DNA of 64,000 nucleotides from Natrinema sp. CBA1119 (GTDB lineage Archaea; Halobacteriota; Halobacteria; Halobacteriales; Natrialbaceae): assembly GCF_002572525.1 (NCBI RefSeq), contig NZ_PDBS01000001.1, positions 3,038,001 through 3,102,000 of the forward strand. The letters run 5' to 3'. Of this stretch, positions 52,166-60,658 are shown piece after piece. The notes under the pieces are model-generated. The model did no database searches. It saw nothing but the letters and a program-made list of their open reading frames with translations, and had not been told where the DNA came from. Position numbers and translations under genes: made by a program. Each line of letters opens with the position of its first letter. Position 1 is the first letter of the stretch.

Positions 52166-52357
52166 ATGAACTCCACACAACACGACTGGAAGCCCATGGA
52201 ATCGTCGACAGCCGGTGCTCGATGTCGAAACTGCGGAACGCATGTAACGCAGCAGTTCGCGCGTGTCTTCGGTGACAACGGCGACATCGTCCACGGCTGT
52301 CCATCCTGTACGACCTATCGGGAGATGCAATCCGGCGGTCATCTCCCGGGTGACTGA
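52166..52357 (+). CDS. small DUF7563-type zinc-finger protein, paralog
   Basis: This 63 aa protein has two zinc knuckles, CRNCG and CPSCT, flanking VTQQFARVFGDNGDIVHG. That segment is nearly identical to the protein at 3107-3313. Outside the core the two differ, so they are diverged paralogs, not a recent copy. Function unknown. Confidence 0.83.
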   Translation: MNSTQHDWKPMESSTAGARCRNCGTHVTQQFARVFGDNGDIVHGCPSCTTYREMQSGGHLPGD

Positions 52358-52712
52358 TCGCCTCCGGTCCGCTCCGTTTTTCGTTTCGACACCACCCCAC
52401 TCCTGTCCCCCCTCGAGACGGGTGACCGATACGTTCGGCGACTCGAGGGGTTTTCTCCCGTCCGCTCCGTTCGTTACGTCTTCCGGACACGGTTTGCCAC
52501 ATCGTCCGGCCACGCTGTGACCGGTGGGCGGAACCGATGGCTCGAGTGACTGTATCCGTCTCCTACTCCCCTCGCGCGGATCCCGGTCACACAGTCCGAC
52601 TCGGGCGATGGCGTAACCTGCAAAAGTTAAAGGTAGTGGTGGGAGAAATGGGGAGACATGGTCACAGGTGGTGGACGGCCGTTCGAGTACCCTTGCCCTT
52701 TCTCTTTGATCG
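52358..52712. other. intergenic, nothing recognised
   Basis: No supported gene is present in these 355 bp. A short AT-rich patch (about 52620-52640, GCAAAAGTTAAAGG) could be part of the promoter of the following DUF7344 gene. Confidence 0.45.
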
Positions 52713-53216
52713 ATGTCAGTTCAAACGAACAGAACTGAGCCGCTCGAGGAGAGCGAGGTCTTTCACATCCTCGGTAACGATAGACGGCGGGCTATCGTCC
52801 AGCTGCTCGCGGAGGAAGGCGGACAGATCGACGTCTCCGACGTGGCGACCGAGATCGCTGCGACGGAATCCGATACCACGCCCGTCCCGAATAACCTCTA
52901 CAAGAGCGTCTACGTCTCCCTCCAACAGACGCATCTCCCCCAGCTCGAGGAAGACGCCGTGATCGAGTACGACTCCGACGCGAAGACGATCCAGCCCGGT
53001 CGTCACTTCGACGAGGTCCTCCAGTACGTCGACGGACACAACGACGACCACTCGCGCGTCTTGGGGCTTCACCTCGGGCTCTGTCTGCTCGGGCTCGCGA
53101 TCATCGCGCTCGCCGGCCTCGGACTGCCGGTCGTCTCGAGCATCGATCCGGTGCTCTCGAGCGTGCTACTGTTTCTCGCCGTCGCTGCGAGCGGCCTCTA
53201 TCAGCTGCTTGGTTGA
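52713..53216 (+). CDS. DUF7344-type winged-helix membrane protein (paralog 3 of 3)
   Basis: This 167 aa protein has a winged-helix head: SEVFHILGNDRRRAIVQLLAEEGGQIDVSDVATEIAATES, then KSVYVSLQQTHLPQLEEDAVIEYDSDAKTI. Two membrane helices follow at about 115-165, ending almost at the last residue. It has the same layout as the proteins at 17469 and 48654, but lacks the WEND segment after the helix-turn-helix. Probably a membrane-tethered DNA-binding protein of unknown role. Confidence 0.8.
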   Translation: MSVQTNRTEPLEESEVFHILGNDRRRAIVQLLAEEGGQIDVSDVATEIAATESDTTPVPNNLYKSVYVSLQQTHLPQLEEDAVIEYDSDAKTIQPGRHFDEVLQYVDGHNDDHSRVLGLHLGLCLLGLAIIALAGLGLPVVSSIDPVLSSVLLFLAVAASGLYQLLG

Positions 53217-53486
53217 ACGAGGTGCCCACCCAACTGACGCCCGGCCGCCCTCGAACAGCGGCGCTCAACGTGCGCCTCGGCCACATCTGCACGTCTATCC
53301 GTCGGTGACTGCTCGTTCGGGACGACGCCGTCGCTCCGTGCCTGGTGACTGCTGAATCGAGTGTCGTCATCCGCCGAGCGAACGATAGCATACCGTCGCG
53401 ACGCTCGCTGCGACGGAGAGAAAAGACGCGCCGTCCGTTGGATCTGTCGGCCGTTCGCTACCGAACCCAGTCGCCGCAGGGTCGGC

Positions 53487-55322
53487 TCAGTCGGCCGTCA
53501 CACCGTCGGTAGTGTTTTCACCGGTGTCGTTGAGACCGTCTTCAGTCTCGTTCGTCTCGTTGTCGAGTCCGGTGTCTTCGGTTTCGGACTCGTTTGTTTC
53601 GTCGTCGATACCGGTGTCAGTCTCTTCGGTTTCCTCGGTCAGCTCGAGGGCCGCGACCTCACCGGATTCGTCCGACAGCACCATGTGGACGTAGTCGCCG
53701 GTAGCGAGGCCAGTGGTGTCGACCTCGAACTCGACGTCCTCGCTCGCGCCGCTCTCGAGGGTCACGTTCTGCTCGGCGACGAGGTCACCATCGAGACGGA
53801 ACTGGATCGCCTCGGTGCGTTCCTCGTCCGTCGGGTTCGAGACGTTCGCCGTCACGGTGATATTCTCACCGATCGTGGCGCTGCTGGGCGCCTCGAGGTC
53901 ACTAACGTTGAAGGATTCGGCTGCCGCAACATCGGCGGCGTCATCCTCAGTTTCGTTGTCGTCGATCGGTTCTTCGTCGATCGGTGTGAGGTTATCTTCC
54001 GTCTCGTTATCCTCGGTCTCGTTGTCGTCGATCGGCGTAAGGTCGTCTTCCGTTTCGTTGTCCTCGGTGACGTTGTCTTCGGTTTCGTCGTCGATCGGTT
54101 CTTCGTCGATCTGCGTGATGTTCTCGTCCGATTCGTTATCGTCAGTGACGTTGTCTTCGGTTTCGTCGTCGTCAACCGGCATCTCACCGTCGGTGACGTT
54201 GTTGATCTGGTCTGCGATCTCGTCACCGTCAACGTCTTCACCGACGACGAGAACGTAAACGGTCACGTTCTCGATGTTCAGGTTCTCGATGGTTGGATTC
54301 TCGACGGTCACGAAGATCGGCTGTCCGTCACCATCGACCGGTAGATCCTCCATCGGCATCTCATCGACTGGCTCTTCGTCGGCCCCCTCGTCCTCGTCGG
54401 TTACGTTGTCGTCAATCGGTTCGTCGGTTTCGTTGTCGTCAATCGGTTCGTCGGTTTCGTTGTCGTCAATCGGTTCGTCGGTTTCGTCATCGACGAGCTC
54501 ATCATCAGTCTCGTTGTCGTCAGCTAGCCCGTCGTCGTCGGTTTCGTTGTCGTCGACGAGGCCATCATCGGTTTCGTTGTCGTCAACCGGTTCGTCGGTG
54601 ACGTTATCGGTTGGTTCTTCGTCAGTGACGTTGTCGTCCGGCTGCTGAACGTCCTCGTCGGTCTCGGTATCCTCGACCGGCTCCTCATCGGTCGCATCCT
54701 CGACGGTGACCACTGCATCGTCGGTCACCGGCTCGTCGTCGGCCGTGAGGAAGGGTCCGTCAAACTGCCCCTCCGATTCGACGAAATCGTACGTCTGATT
54801 GTCGTTCGTATCGCGATGGGGCATCGCAATCAGGGTCTCGTCCTCCTCGAGCGGTTCGTCGAGGGTGACTTCGACCTGTTCATGCGTGCCGGCCTCGAGG
54901 TACTCCGAGGTACCGATGACGCTCTCGAAGACCTCTCCCACGAGGAGGCTGCTATCGTGGATCGTCACGAAACCGGGGCTCGCGATCGTGACGTTCTCGA
55001 CGACGACCGTCTCGCCATCGGTCGTCTGATCGTCGAACGTCACGTACGCGGGCTGGGAGTCGTTGTCCGTGTCCGCGGTTTCATTGTCAGCGTCACCGTC
55101 GTCGGGGACCGTCTCGTTTCCGTCGATCCCCGTGGCTGTCTCGTCCTGTTCGTCGTCTACCGTTTCGTTCGTCGTCTCGTTCGCTGAGTCGTACTCGTTC
55201 GCGCTGGCCTCGCTGCTCTGATCGATGGTGTCACCGGATGTGGCGGCTGTGACCATCGCCCCGCTCGAGCAAACGAGCATCAGCGCGGTAAGTACGACGA
55301 GCAACTGATTGCGTGCGTTCAT
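53487..55322 (-). CDS. exported DUF7282-type surface protein with very many N-glycosylation sequons
   Basis: This 611 aa protein has a Sec-type signal (MNARNQLLVVLTALMLVCSSGAMVTAA). A DUF7282-like beta domain (AYVTFDDQTTDGETVVVENVTIASPGFVTIHDSSLLVG, then HRDTNDNQTYDFVESEG) spans about residues 85-205. Long Asp/Glu/Asn/Thr-rich stretches of DDNETDEP and EDNETEDN repeats follow. A CARDB-like domain near 490-580 (VSDLEAPSSATIGENITVTANVS) and an acidic tail complete it. I count more than 30 N-x-S/T sequons. No C-terminal anchor (PGF or helix) is visible. It is probably a heavily glycosylated cell-surface or secreted protein. The first 14 residues of a longer frame are rejected as upstream. Confidence 0.78.
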   Translation of the reverse strand: MNARNQLLVVLTALMLVCSSGAMVTAATSGDTIDQSSEASANEYDSANETTNETVDDEQDETATGIDGNETVPDDGDADNETADTDNDSQPAYVTFDDQTTDGETVVVENVTIASPGFVTIHDSSLLVGEVFESVIGTSEYLEAGTHEQVEVTLDEPLEEDETLIAMPHRDTNDNQTYDFVESEGQFDGPFLTADDEPVTDDAVVTVEDATDEEPVEDTETDEDVQQPDDNVTDEEPTDNVTDEPVDDNETDDGLVDDNETDDDGLADDNETDDELVDDETDEPIDDNETDEPIDDNETDEPIDDNVTDEDEGADEEPVDEMPMEDLPVDGDGQPIFVTVENPTIENLNIENVTVYVLVVGEDVDGDEIADQINNVTDGEMPVDDDETEDNVTDDNESDENITQIDEEPIDDETEDNVTEDNETEDDLTPIDDNETEDNETEDNLTPIDEEPIDDNETEDDAADVAAAESFNVSDLEAPSSATIGENITVTANVSNPTDEERTEAIQFRLDGDLVAEQNVTLESGASEDVEFEVDTTGLATGDYVHMVLSDESGEVAALELTEETEETDTGIDDETNESETEDTGLDNETNETEDGLNDTGENTTDGVTAD

Positions 55323-55574
55323 GGTTGCCGTGAAGGCACCAATTTCGTCGTTGCTTCGGCGCATAAACCGGCGGAACCATTACGCGAGAAATCGGATACT
55401 ACGGCCCAGCAGTGGCGTATTCAGTGTCGGGTTCGTTCGCGGAAAACAACGATTGCTGATAGGAACGGTCGACGGTCAGTTCCGTTCCGCTCGGTACCGG
55501 CAACGAGAACCGGGACACCACATGCGGATCGGGGACGCCACACGCGGATCGCGCTCTGCTGTCGGGATGAATGA

Positions 55575-56075
55575 CTAATCGTCGTTCACCTGTTCGGGCG
55601 ATTTCGACGCCGTCGGTTCGTGACCCGGCAGGCAGACCAGGTTCTCCCGTCCGAGACGCAGTTTCGTGATCTGTTCGTCCTCCTCGAGGTCCGCGAGCAG
55701 TCGACTGACCTTCGCCTTCGACCAGTCGACGGAGTCGACGATGCTCGACTGCTTCATCCGCCCGCCGTTTTCTCGGAGGAGTTGTCGAACGCGCTCCCGA
55801 TCGGTCACGAACTCCTCGTGGTGCGTCTCGGGACCGGCCGCGAGCGAGGCCGGCTCCTCGTATCGGTTGCGAGCGACGAGTATCCCTCCAAGAAGCGCGA
55901 GCGCGATCATGCCGGCGAGCGCAGCGATGTGGGCGCTTCCCTCCAGCTGGAGCGGTTGGGCTGACCACGAGATGAACCCCGGCCGAGCGCCCGTGGTCAC
56001 CGCTGACGCGACGGCTCCACTGATCGACGGAACGAGCGCGACGATGGATCGGGGAGCTCGTCGGTGGCTGCTCAT
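55575..56075 (-). CDS. membrane-anchored winged-helix regulator (DUF7343-like)
   Basis: This 166 aa protein has an N-terminal membrane helix (HIAALAGMIALALLGGILVARN, about 48-70) and a weaker hydrophobic stretch before it. The C-terminal winged helix is DRERVRQLLRENGGRMKQSSIVDSVDWSKAKVSRLLADLEEDEQITKLRLGRENLVCLPGHEP. This is the layout of haloarchaeal membrane-bound HTH proteins with the KAKVSRLLxxLE motif. It is upstream of, and co-directional with, the sequon-rich surface protein at 250 bp, so it may control it; that is inference. Confidence 0.85.
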   Translation of the reverse strand: MSSHRRAPRSIVALVPSISGAVASAVTTGARPGFISWSAQPLQLEGSAHIAALAGMIALALLGGILVARNRYEEPASLAAGPETHHEEFVTDRERVRQLLRENGGRMKQSSIVDSVDWSKAKVSRLLADLEEDEQITKLRLGRENLVCLPGHEPTASKSPEQVNDD

Positions 56076-56559
56076 GGCTGTGGAAAACCCGTGTTCACGT
56101 CGTTCATATCCTGTATCCTCGTGACCGTTCTACAAATCGCTTTTTATAACCCATGTGCTGTTAGTACGTTATCTATATCTCTTCCAGAACGTGAATTCCA
56201 CTCGACCAACCGATTCCGATCCGTCGGTATCAGTGGGATTCCCCAATGGGGCCCCGGACAGTTGTTCCCTATCGATGTCAGGCGGTGATCGACCCGATCC
56301 GCGATCATCGCAGCTGAACACTCGCCAGTCATGGTATAGGCAGTCTTTGTTCGACGGACCGAATAAACTCGTCCGGACGTTTCGAACGGTTAGTGCGGAT
56401 TCGTTCCGGATTTAGCGAGTAACAAAATATTGGCGTGACTGTCAATGAATCGAATACGAGCGAGTGATGCGCTCGTCTCGGCGATATCCGTCTCGGTGTC
56501 GCACCGGTTTACGGGCCGACATATCGGCGGATATGACCCGTCCCGTGCTATCGACCGAA
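56076..56559. other. intergenic, no gene recognised
   Basis: The left part (about 56110-56170) is A+T-rich and is placed as promoter of the HTH gene on the minus strand. GTAACAAAATATT near 56420 resembles the ATAACAAA box, but no start codon follows at suitable distance. Short open frames here lack coding character. Confidence 0.45.
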
Positions 56560-57549
56560 TCAACTGTACGAACCGTGTTCCCGGTTCGACTCCAGTAGCG
56601 TGTTAGCGTCTTCCTCGAGCAGCGTCCGCTCGCCTTCCCCAACCAGCGAATGGATTCCGGACTCGAGATCGATCCGGGCGTCGAACCCGAGTTCGCACGT
56701 CGCCTTCGTGGTGTCCGCGCCGCTGTGTCTGATATCGCCGGGGCGGGAATCTCGGTGGACGATCGGCGAGGACGATCCGGTCGCGTCCCGGACGATCTCG
56801 GCGAGTTCCAGGATCGTCGTTCGCTGGCCCGTCCCGATGTTGAACGCCTCGCCGACCGCGTCGGTCGTCGCCGCCCGCAGGTTCGCCCGGACGACATCGC
56901 TCACGTGAACGAAGTCGCGACTCTGCTCGCCGTCCCCCTCAACCGTGATCGGCTCGCCCGCCCGCGCCTGCTCGAGGAACGTCGAAATCACGCCGCTGTA
57001 GGGCCCCCGCTGGCGCGGGCCGTAGGCGTTGAAATAGCGCAACGCGACGGTCGGCAGATCGTACAACTCCTCGTAGAGGCGGGTATACTGGTCGAGCGCG
57101 AGCTTCTGGACGCCGTAGGGCGAGGTCGGGTTCGTCGGCGTCGTTTCGGTGACCGGAAGCTCTTCGGGGTGGCCGTAGACCGCCGCGCTCGAGGCGACGA
57201 CGACCCGGGCGTCCTCCTGGCGGGCCTGCTCGAGGACCAGCAGACTCGCCTCGAGGTTCGTGCGATTGCTCTGTCGGGGCGCGTCGACGCTCCGTTCGAC
57301 GCTGACGAGTGCGGCGTGATGGAAGATTATGTCCACGCCGCGGGCCGCTTGCTGCAGCGCGATCGGGTCCCGAATGTCGCCCTCGATCACCGTCACGCCG
57401 TCGGGGAGGTGGGTTCGGTCGCCGGTCGTGAGGTTGTCGAGGACCCTAACCTCGTTGTGGGGCGTCAGCGCCTCGACGAGGTGGCTGCCGATAAAGCCCG
57501 CGCCGCCGGTCACGAGCACCGTGCTGTCGCGAATCGCTGGCGAGTCCAT
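56560..57549 (-). CDS. NAD-dependent nucleotide-sugar epimerase (GalE-type extended SDR)
   Basis: This 329 aa extended SDR has VLVTGGAGFIGSHLVEAL for NAD binding and ASSAAVYGHPEELPVTE with the catalytic Ser. The YxxxK pair is in TSPYGVQKLALDQYTR. LRYFNAYGPRQRGPYSGVI and EGDGEQSRDFVHVSDVV are the substrate-binding region. The family acts on UDP-glucose, UDP-GlcNAc or UDP-glucuronate; the exact sugar is undetermined. It stands alone between the HTH gene and the divergent dihydroorotase gene. It may supply another sugar for the surface glycans. Confidence 0.9.
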   Translation of the reverse strand: MDSPAIRDSTVLVTGGAGFIGSHLVEALTPHNEVRVLDNLTTGDRTHLPDGVTVIEGDIRDPIALQQAARGVDIIFHHAALVSVERSVDAPRQSNRTNLEASLLVLEQARQEDARVVVASSAAVYGHPEELPVTETTPTNPTSPYGVQKLALDQYTRLYEELYDLPTVALRYFNAYGPRQRGPYSGVISTFLEQARAGEPITVEGDGEQSRDFVHVSDVVRANLRAATTDAVGEAFNIGTGQRTTILELAEIVRDATGSSSPIVHRDSRPGDIRHSGADTTKATCELGFDARIDLESGIHSLVGEGERTLLEEDANTLLESNREHGSYS

Positions 57550-57774
57550 TTCCTGGCGGTAGCACCACCTCGCTGTTTAGTATCCGATTCGTACCCCCTG
57601 CGCTTTCGGTGTCCGATCCGGCGTAAGCAGTGCTTACACACCAGTGGGCTACGATATGGTGAACAACTGCTCGCGCGTCTCTCTCACGTTTCGGATCGCT
57701 ATCGCCCGTTTTACTCGGCGGGACTCGAGCCGTTTGGGGAAGCTATATGCGCGGTCCTCGGCAACTTCACGGCA

Positions 57775-59139
57775 ATGACCGTGGATCTCGTCGTGCGGAA
57801 CAGTACCGTCATCACGCCCGCGGGCCGGACGCCCGACGCGGGCGTCGCCGTCGAGGACGGACAAATCGTCGCCGTCGGCCGGAGTGACCGGCTTCCCGAC
57901 GCCGATCGCGTCCTCGACGCCGAGGGGAACGTGCTGGTTCCCGGGATTGTCGACTGCCACATCCACAACCGCGAACCCGGCCTCGAGTACAAGGAAGACT
58001 GGGAGTCCGCGACGCGAGCGGCCGCCGCCGGCGGCGTGACGACCGTCGTCGGGATGCCCAACACGGACCCGGTCATCGACAGCCCCGAGAACCTCGAGCT
58101 CAAATTCGAGCGCGGTGAGGCCTCGGCCCACGTCGACTTTCAGAGTTACGCGGTCGTCACGAGCGAAAATCTCGATCTCATTCCCGAAATTGACGCGGTC
58201 GGCCCGCTCGGCTTCAAGGTCTTTCTCGGTTCGACAGTCGGTGACGTCCCGCCGCCGAACGACGGCGAGATACTCGAGGCCATGGAGAAGATCCGAGAGA
58301 CGGGCAAGCGACTGGGTTTCCACGAGGAAAACGGCGAGATCATCGATCACTACACGGAGCGCTTCAAGGCCGAGGGACGAAACGAACCGATCGATCACTC
58401 CCGCTCGCGGCCCGTGATTGCCGAACGGGAAGCCGTCGAGCGGATGATCACCTTCGCCGAGGAGACCGGCGCGAAGATCCACATGTTCCACGTCTCATCG
58501 GGATCGGCCGCCGAGGCGGTCGCCCGCGGCAAGGACCGCGGCGTCGACGTGACCGCCGAGACGACGCCCCACTACCTCTGGTTCACCGAGGAGGTCATGC
58601 GCGAGAAGGGCAACGTCGCGCGGGTTCAGCCACCCATTCGGGACGCCGAGGAACGTGACAGGCTCTGGGAGGTCGGTATCGACGACGGCGTGATCGACTG
58701 CATCGCCACCGACCACGCACCGCACACGCCCGCGGAAAAGAAAGTCGACGACCCCTTCGGCAACACCTGGGATGCGATCTCGGGCTTCGTCGGCCTCGAG
58801 ACCGAGGTGCCGACCATGCTCACCTTCGTCGATCAGGATCGGCTCTCGCTCGAGGAGTGGGTCCGCCGACACTCGACGAATCCGGCCCAGGTCTGGGGGA
58901 TGTACCCCCAGAAGGGGTCGCTGCAGGTGGGTACCGACGCCGACCTCACGATCGTCGATCCCGACCGAGAGTGGACGGCGGACGGCGCCGACTTCCACTC
59001 GAAGAACTGCGTGACGCCGTTCGAGGGCGAGTCTTTCCGGGGGAAAGCGGTCGCGACCGTCGTCCGCGGCGAGGTCGTCTACGAGGACGGTGACGTGATC
59101 GGCGAATCCGGATACGGTACGCGCGTGGACGTCGACTGA
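57775..59139 (+). CDS. pyrC: dihydroorotase (class I)
   Basis: This 454 aa cyclic amidohydrolase closes carbamoyl-aspartate to dihydroorotate in pyrimidine synthesis. Metal ligands are visible in PGIVDCHIHNREPG (HxH), in GFKVFLG (the carbamylated Lys), and in LGFHEEN, MFHVSSG and ATDHAPHTPAEK. I start at MTVDLVVRNSTVITPAG (57775), because the longer upstream frame is antisense to the epimerase gene. An allantoinase or hydantoinase role is less likely given the REPG loop and pyrD 1.5 kb away. Confidence 0.92.
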   Translation: MTVDLVVRNSTVITPAGRTPDAGVAVEDGQIVAVGRSDRLPDADRVLDAEGNVLVPGIVDCHIHNREPGLEYKEDWESATRAAAAGGVTTVVGMPNTDPVIDSPENLELKFERGEASAHVDFQSYAVVTSENLDLIPEIDAVGPLGFKVFLGSTVGDVPPPNDGEILEAMEKIRETGKRLGFHEENGEIIDHYTERFKAEGRNEPIDHSRSRPVIAEREAVERMITFAEETGAKIHMFHVSSGSAAEAVARGKDRGVDVTAETTPHYLWFTEEVMREKGNVARVQPPIRDAEERDRLWEVGIDDGVIDCIATDHAPHTPAEKKVDDPFGNTWDAISGFVGLETEVPTMLTFVDQDRLSLEEWVRRHSTNPAQVWGMYPQKGSLQVGTDADLTIVDPDREWTADGADFHSKNCVTPFEGESFRGKAVATVVRGEVVYEDGDVIGESGYGTRVDVD

Positions 59140-59249
59140 TCGATCGACCGAAGACGGAGTGTCGTTCGTCGCGACCGTTCTCAGTTCGTGAAAGTTGCGG
59201 TCGATTTATATACATTATCCGTGCCACCGAATCTGGTAGGTAGACGAAC

Positions 59250-59480
59250 ATGACCGACGCAGACCCCACTGACGATATCGACCGCGAGACGGACAAGACG
59301 GAACAGCTCAGATCGGTTTTCCTCTCCGTCACTGACGGTGATACCGAACCGATGGTCGAATCACAACGGGAGGACTCCAACTCCCGGGAGATCCGCGAGG
59401 AGCAGACCGACGGGGTCGTTGGCCCGGCCGAACACCATGGGCTCGACGACGCGATCGGAGACCTCGAACCGGCTGATTGA
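59250..59480 (+). CDS. small acidic protein, unknown
   Basis: This 76 aa protein is very acidic: MTDADPTDDIDRETDKTEQLRSVFLSVTDGDTEPMVESQREDSNSREIREEQ and onward. The composition, the clean ATG and the A+T-rich TATA-like sequence TTTATATAC at 59205-59215 argue for a real haloarchaeal gene. No family recognised. It seems monocistronic between pyrC and an exported protein. Confidence 0.65.
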   Translation: MTDADPTDDIDRETDKTEQLRSVFLSVTDGDTEPMVESQREDSNSREIREEQTDGVVGPAEHHGLDDAIGDLEPAD

Positions 59481-59705
59481 TCTCTGTCGAAGCCACCACT
59501 GACGACCGACTGGTTTCCGTTCCCGTGCTTTCCTTTTTCGATCGCCGATTACGAACCGGTATCTTCACCTTTCCGTTACTCTGTGCTCCGGTCTTCTGAG
59601 GCCAACTCTCGAATTCGGAAAGAATTTATATAATACATATATGGGAGACATATAATATATCGCTAGAAAAAATATAAATGAGATACCATAGTTGTATCTA
59701 TTGAA
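59481..59705. promoter_or_regulatory. very A+T-rich promoter region of the exported protein
   Basis: Bases about 59615-59700 consist almost only of A and T with alternating ATATAT, including partly palindromic ATACATATAT around 59635-59655. It is the most A+T-rich stretch of the window. The start codon is at 59706. Such regions are typical of recently acquired or strongly regulated haloarchaeal genes. Confidence 0.5.
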
Positions 59706-60629
59706 ATGTCTGGCAGACCCAACAGTACGGACGAGAGGACGAATCGATCGCGTCGAACCGTTCTGAAAGCCGTCGGTGGGACCGGGCTCGCAGCGGCGAC
59801 CCTCCCCGGACTCGGTGCCGGGGCGACCGGTGATGGGTTCCTCTGTTCGGTCGGGATCCCCACGCTGTTCCAGAAAGACGAGACGCCGCTGGACCCGGAA
59901 CAGGTCGGCGCCGTCAATGGCCAGTGGAACGCCGACGGGATCTTCATGCACCAGAACGAATCGCTCCGCGGCTGTGGTTGGTTCGGTGGGAACTGTGACT
60001 CATACACCGTCGATTTCCCGTTCGTCATTAGCTGGGCGACAGACGCGGACCCGAGCGATGTCGGTGACGTCTACGTGCGTCTTAGCATTGAGACACCCGG
60101 CACGTCCTACGGCGGCAACGGCTGGAGCTGGACGATCGAGAGTACCGAGACGACGGTCGAGAGCCAAAACGCCGTCGGCTCGCTCAGCGCCGAGTATCAT
60201 ACGGAAACCGGAATGCCAGGGAATCTGTTTCGACCCACGTACCTCGAGCTCGAGGTTGACTTCCAGGATTCCAACATCGCCGACGGAGTCGAGCGACACA
60301 CGGTCGAGTTTGCGACCCCGAACCAGGGTCTGCTCGAGGCGGCGAACCTGATAGAGACGACGGACACCATCTACGATAACGGCGTCAGGATCGCGGATCG
60401 GCTTGTGAAAATTGACCTGAACACGCTGCGAAAGGCGGTCCGGCTCTGGGCATACTCGCCGACGGCCGGCAGCATCGATATGATCGACCCGAACGATCTC
60501 CCCGAGCAAGCAGTCGTGTCGGGAATTTCGGCGTTCGAGGGGCCGATCGAGGATCAACAGGAACGCAACGCCTGGGGCGCAGACGCGGTTCCGACCCTCT
60601 CCGGCCCGACGGTCGTTCGCCGTTCGTAG
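59706..60629 (+). CDS. Tat-exported protein of unknown function
   Basis: This 307 aa protein has a twin-arginine signal TNRSRRTVLKAVGGTGLAAATLPGLGAGA (Arg-Arg near residues 20-21). The mature part is mostly beta (WNADGIFMHQNESLRGCGWFGGNCDSYTVDFPFVISWATD). Three Cys lie in the first part, GCGWFGGNC and an earlier FLCSVG, and may form a disulfide. No family recognised, and no lipobox or anchor is visible, so a secreted fate is likely. It is downstream of an extremely A+T-rich promoter. Confidence 0.72.
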   Translation: MSGRPNSTDERTNRSRRTVLKAVGGTGLAAATLPGLGAGATGDGFLCSVGIPTLFQKDETPLDPEQVGAVNGQWNADGIFMHQNESLRGCGWFGGNCDSYTVDFPFVISWATDADPSDVGDVYVRLSIETPGTSYGGNGWSWTIESTETTVESQNAVGSLSAEYHTETGMPGNLFRPTYLELEVDFQDSNIADGVERHTVEFATPNQGLLEAANLIETTDTIYDNGVRIADRLVKIDLNTLRKAVRLWAYSPTAGSIDMIDPNDLPEQAVVSGISAFEGPIEDQQERNAWGADAVPTLSGPTVVRRS

Positions 60630-60658
60630 TCTCTCCGCGGGTCGATACCGGTTCTCGA

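Noticed and set aside
53361-54344. 327-codon plus-strand frame rich in Val, Phe and Asp
   Set aside because: Antisense of the DNET repeats of the exported surface protein; the apparent hydrophobic repeats are their reverse complement.
56415-56430. GTAACAAAATATT as another member of the ATAACAAA promoter class
   Set aside because: One mismatch, and no gene start at a fitting distance in either direction.
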